Below, piece after piece: positions 7,323 to 8,502 of a stretch of 8,502 nt of DNA. The position numbers and the translations under genes are program-made. The stretch is from Alphaproteobacteria bacterium (GTDB lineage: Bacteria; Pseudomonadota; Alphaproteobacteria; Micavibrionales; UBA2020). Numbering within the stretch: the stretch's first letter is position 1; the number at the start of each line of letters is the position of its first letter. The notes beneath the pieces are model-generated. The model made no database searches, was not told the DNA's origin, and worked only from the letters and a program-made list of their open reading frames with translations. The stretch lies in contig JAGLRU010000412.1 in NCBI GenBank assembly GCA_023136145.1, positions 1 through 8,502 of the forward strand. The letters run 5' to 3'.

Positions 7323-8438
7323 ATGACATCTTTGACATCCGATAGCGTTCTTGAGCAATTAAAATCCATAAGATCCCCTGTTACTGGTGGCGATATCGTC
7401 AGTCTTTGCATGGTCTCTGATATTCTAATAGAAGAAGGAAAGGTTGTCTTTTCCATCAAAATCAATCCTGCGCAGGAAAAAGAAATGGAGTCTGTCCGAC
7501 AGGCGGCGCAGGAGGTTGTGGAAAAAATGCCGGAAGTGACATCAGTGCTGGCGGTGCTGACTGCGGAAAAAAAACCGTCTTCACCACAACAGCCTGTGAA
7601 TGATATTTCCAAGCGTCCTGTTGCGCCGCAAGTAAAGCATATTATTGCGGTGGCTTCCGGAAAGGGGGGGGTCGGTAAATCCACTATCGCCGCCAATCTT
7701 GCACTAGCCTTCGTTGAGATGGGCAAGAAAACCGGGTTACTGGATGCTGATATTTACGGTGCTTCGCAACCACGCATGATGGGTGTTCGTCCTCGTCCCG
7801 ATGCGAATGAGGATGACATGGTTGTGCCACCGACGGCGCATGGTCTGAAAGTCATGTCTATAGGATTTTTCATGGATGAAATTTCCCCTGTTCTTTGGCG
7901 TGGGCCGATGGTGCATGGCGCGATCCAGCAGCTTTTGCGTGATATAGAATGGGGTGATTTGGATGTGCTGGTTATAGATATGCCTCCGGGAACTGGCGAT
8001 GCGCACCTTAGCATTGTGCAAAACGTTTTACTCTCTGGTGTTGTAATCGTCTCTACTCCTCAAGATGTCGCGCTTAGCGAAGCAAAAAAAGGGATGATGA
8101 TGTTCCAGAAAGTAAATGTGCCTGTGTTGGGGTTGATCGAAAATATGAGCTATCACATCTGCTCCAGTTGTGGTCATCGTGAAGATATTTTCGATCATGG
8201 AAAAGTGCGTGCTGCCGCGCAAAAAATGAACATTGAATTTCTGGGCGAAATCCCTCTGAATTCGGAAGTGCGTGCCGCTGCCGATATTGGAACGCCTCTT
8301 GTTTCCGCGAAAAAAGATCACGTTATCAGTGAGACTTTCAGGAATATAGCTTCTAGTGTATGGACGTCTCTTTCTGCGGAAAAAGTTGGTTGTCCTGCGG
8401 AAAAATCCGGCTGTGGCGGTTGTTGCGGGCAGTGTTAA
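7323..8438 (+). CDS. mrp: Mrp/ApbC P-loop ATPase, iron-sulfur cluster carrier
   Basis: Cytoplasmic Mrp/Nbp35-family ATPase of 371 residues, thought to bind and transfer iron-sulfur clusters as a dimer. An N-terminal DUF59 (MIP18-like) domain covers about 8-80, joined by a Pro- and Gln-rich linker to the ATPase domain. The deviant Walker A is GKGGVGKST (113-121). The DADIYGASQPRM switch lies at 141-152, and IDMPPGTGDAHLS at 218-230. The CSSC motif (280-283), in ENMSYHICSSCGHRE, supplies the cluster ligands known in this family. The C-terminus has an unusual tail of 21 residues made of three seven-residue units, each ending in Cys (C357, C364, C371), with extra C367 and C368. The coding strand has 8-base A and G runs. 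No Shine-Dalgarno is visible before the ATG. It is transcribed away from hflK. Confidence 0.97.
   Translation: MTSLTSDSVLEQLKSIRSPVTGGDIVSLCMVSDILIEEGKVVFSIKINPAQEKEMESVRQAAQEVVEKMPEVTSVLAVLTAEKKPSSPQQPVNDISKRPVAPQVKHIIAVASGKGGVGKSTIAANLALAFVEMGKKTGLLDADIYGASQPRMMGVRPRPDANEDDMVVPPTAHGLKVMSIGFFMDEISPVLWRGPMVHGAIQQLLRDIEWGDLDVLVIDMPPGTGDAHLSIVQNVLLSGVVIVSTPQDVALSEAKKGMMMFQKVNVPVLGLIENMSYHICSSCGHREDIFDHGKVRAAAQKMNIEFLGEIPLNSEVRAAADIGTPLVSAKKDHVISETFRNIASSVWTSLSAEKVGCPAEKSGCGGCCGQC
8373..8435 (+). repeat. Degenerate 21-base tandem repeat encoding the Cys-rich tail of Mrp
   Basis: Two adjacent 21-base units starting at 8374 and 8395 share 16 of 21 bases (both begin CTGCGGAAAAA). In frame they encode SAEKVGC and PAEKSGC. 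A third, more diverged unit encodes GGCCGQC and ends at the stop codon. Every unit is seven residues long and ends in Cys, so the tail probably grew by duplication of one heptapeptide. Confidence 0.75.
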
Positions 8439-8502
8439 TATCAAGGAAATAAAACGCCAAGATGCCAAGAAAGTTTTTATATAGTACTTCGTATTAAGAA
8501 TC
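8439..8502. other. Sequence downstream of mrp, no supported feature
   Basis: These 64 bases follow the mrp stop and are A+T rich. An ATG at 8462 opens only 11 codons. A weak 6-base-pair stem at 8482-8496 contains a G-T pair and is not followed by a T-run. I see no terminator and no convincing start of a further gene before the window ends. Confidence 0.6.

Noticed and set aside
7226..7726. 166-codon reading frame on the minus strand overlapping the start of mrp and reaching hflK
   Set aside because: It is antisense to a strongly conserved Mrp. Its DLPTPPFPEA stretch is simply the reverse complement of the P-loop codons, and its remaining sequence resembles no family.
8084..8090. Second A_AAA_AAA site in mrp (KK of SEAKKGMMMF)
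   Set aside because: The -1 frame does not stop promptly and would split the ATPase fold. The residues belong to a conserved motif, so the run is explained by the protein sequence.
8028..8468. 146-codon minus-strand frame antisense to the end of mrp
   Set aside because: It mirrors the conserved Mrp C-terminal coding sequence, has no recognisable domain and no supporting ribosome site.
8482..8496. Possible hairpin TAGTAC-TTC-GTATTA as an mrp terminator
   Set aside because: The stem is only six pairs with one G-T, A+T rich, and is not followed by a T-run.
8462..8497. 11-codon frame (MPRKFLYSTSY) after mrp
   Set aside because: It is too short, and the nearest purine-rich site is too far from the ATG for good initiation.

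Overview
The window looks like core chromosome of an alphaproteobacterium with intermediate G+C. The evidence is gene order and protein character, not a marker gene. There is a single bifunctional Rel/SpoT-type (p)ppGpp enzyme beside a lepB-rnc-era block, with a DUF2062 gene between them, and an hflK-hflC-DUF2065 block. I cannot name the genus. No mobile element, tRNA, rRNA, CRISPR array or phage gene is visible, and there is no non-coding stretch over 100 bases.

Layout. Positions 7239 down to 1 hold eight genes on the minus strand with gaps of 1 to 34 bases, so they probably form one long transcription unit: hflK, hflC, a DUF2065 (YjeT-like) small membrane protein, rsh, a DUF2062 membrane protein, lepB, rnc and era. 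Era runs off the left edge and lacks roughly its last 30 residues. An 83-base divergent intergenic region (7240-7322) separates this unit from mrp on the plus strand (7323-8438). The last 64 bases (8439-8502) hold no gene I can support.

How the genes fit together. HflK and HflC form the periplasm-facing SPFH complex that surrounds the membrane protease FtsH. LepB is the leader peptidase that releases exported proteins. Rsh makes and degrades (p)ppGpp. RNase III matures rRNA, and Era is the 30S assembly GTPase that binds the 3' end of 16S rRNA. The unit therefore joins membrane protein quality control, secretion, the stringent response and ribosome maturation. Mrp, transcribed divergently, is an ApbC/Nbp35-type P-loop ATPase linked to iron-sulfur cluster delivery.

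Nothing here is a convincing new biological system; most of the window is conserved housekeeping. The points worth a second look are a repeat-built, cysteine-rich C-terminal tail on Mrp, a slippery A8 run in mrp whose -1 frame would give a product containing only the DUF59 domain, a Leu in place of the usual Met after the catalytic Ser of LepB, and the operon arrangement itself, which joins hflKC directly to rsh and lacks degP, pdxJ and acpS at the places where I would expect them.
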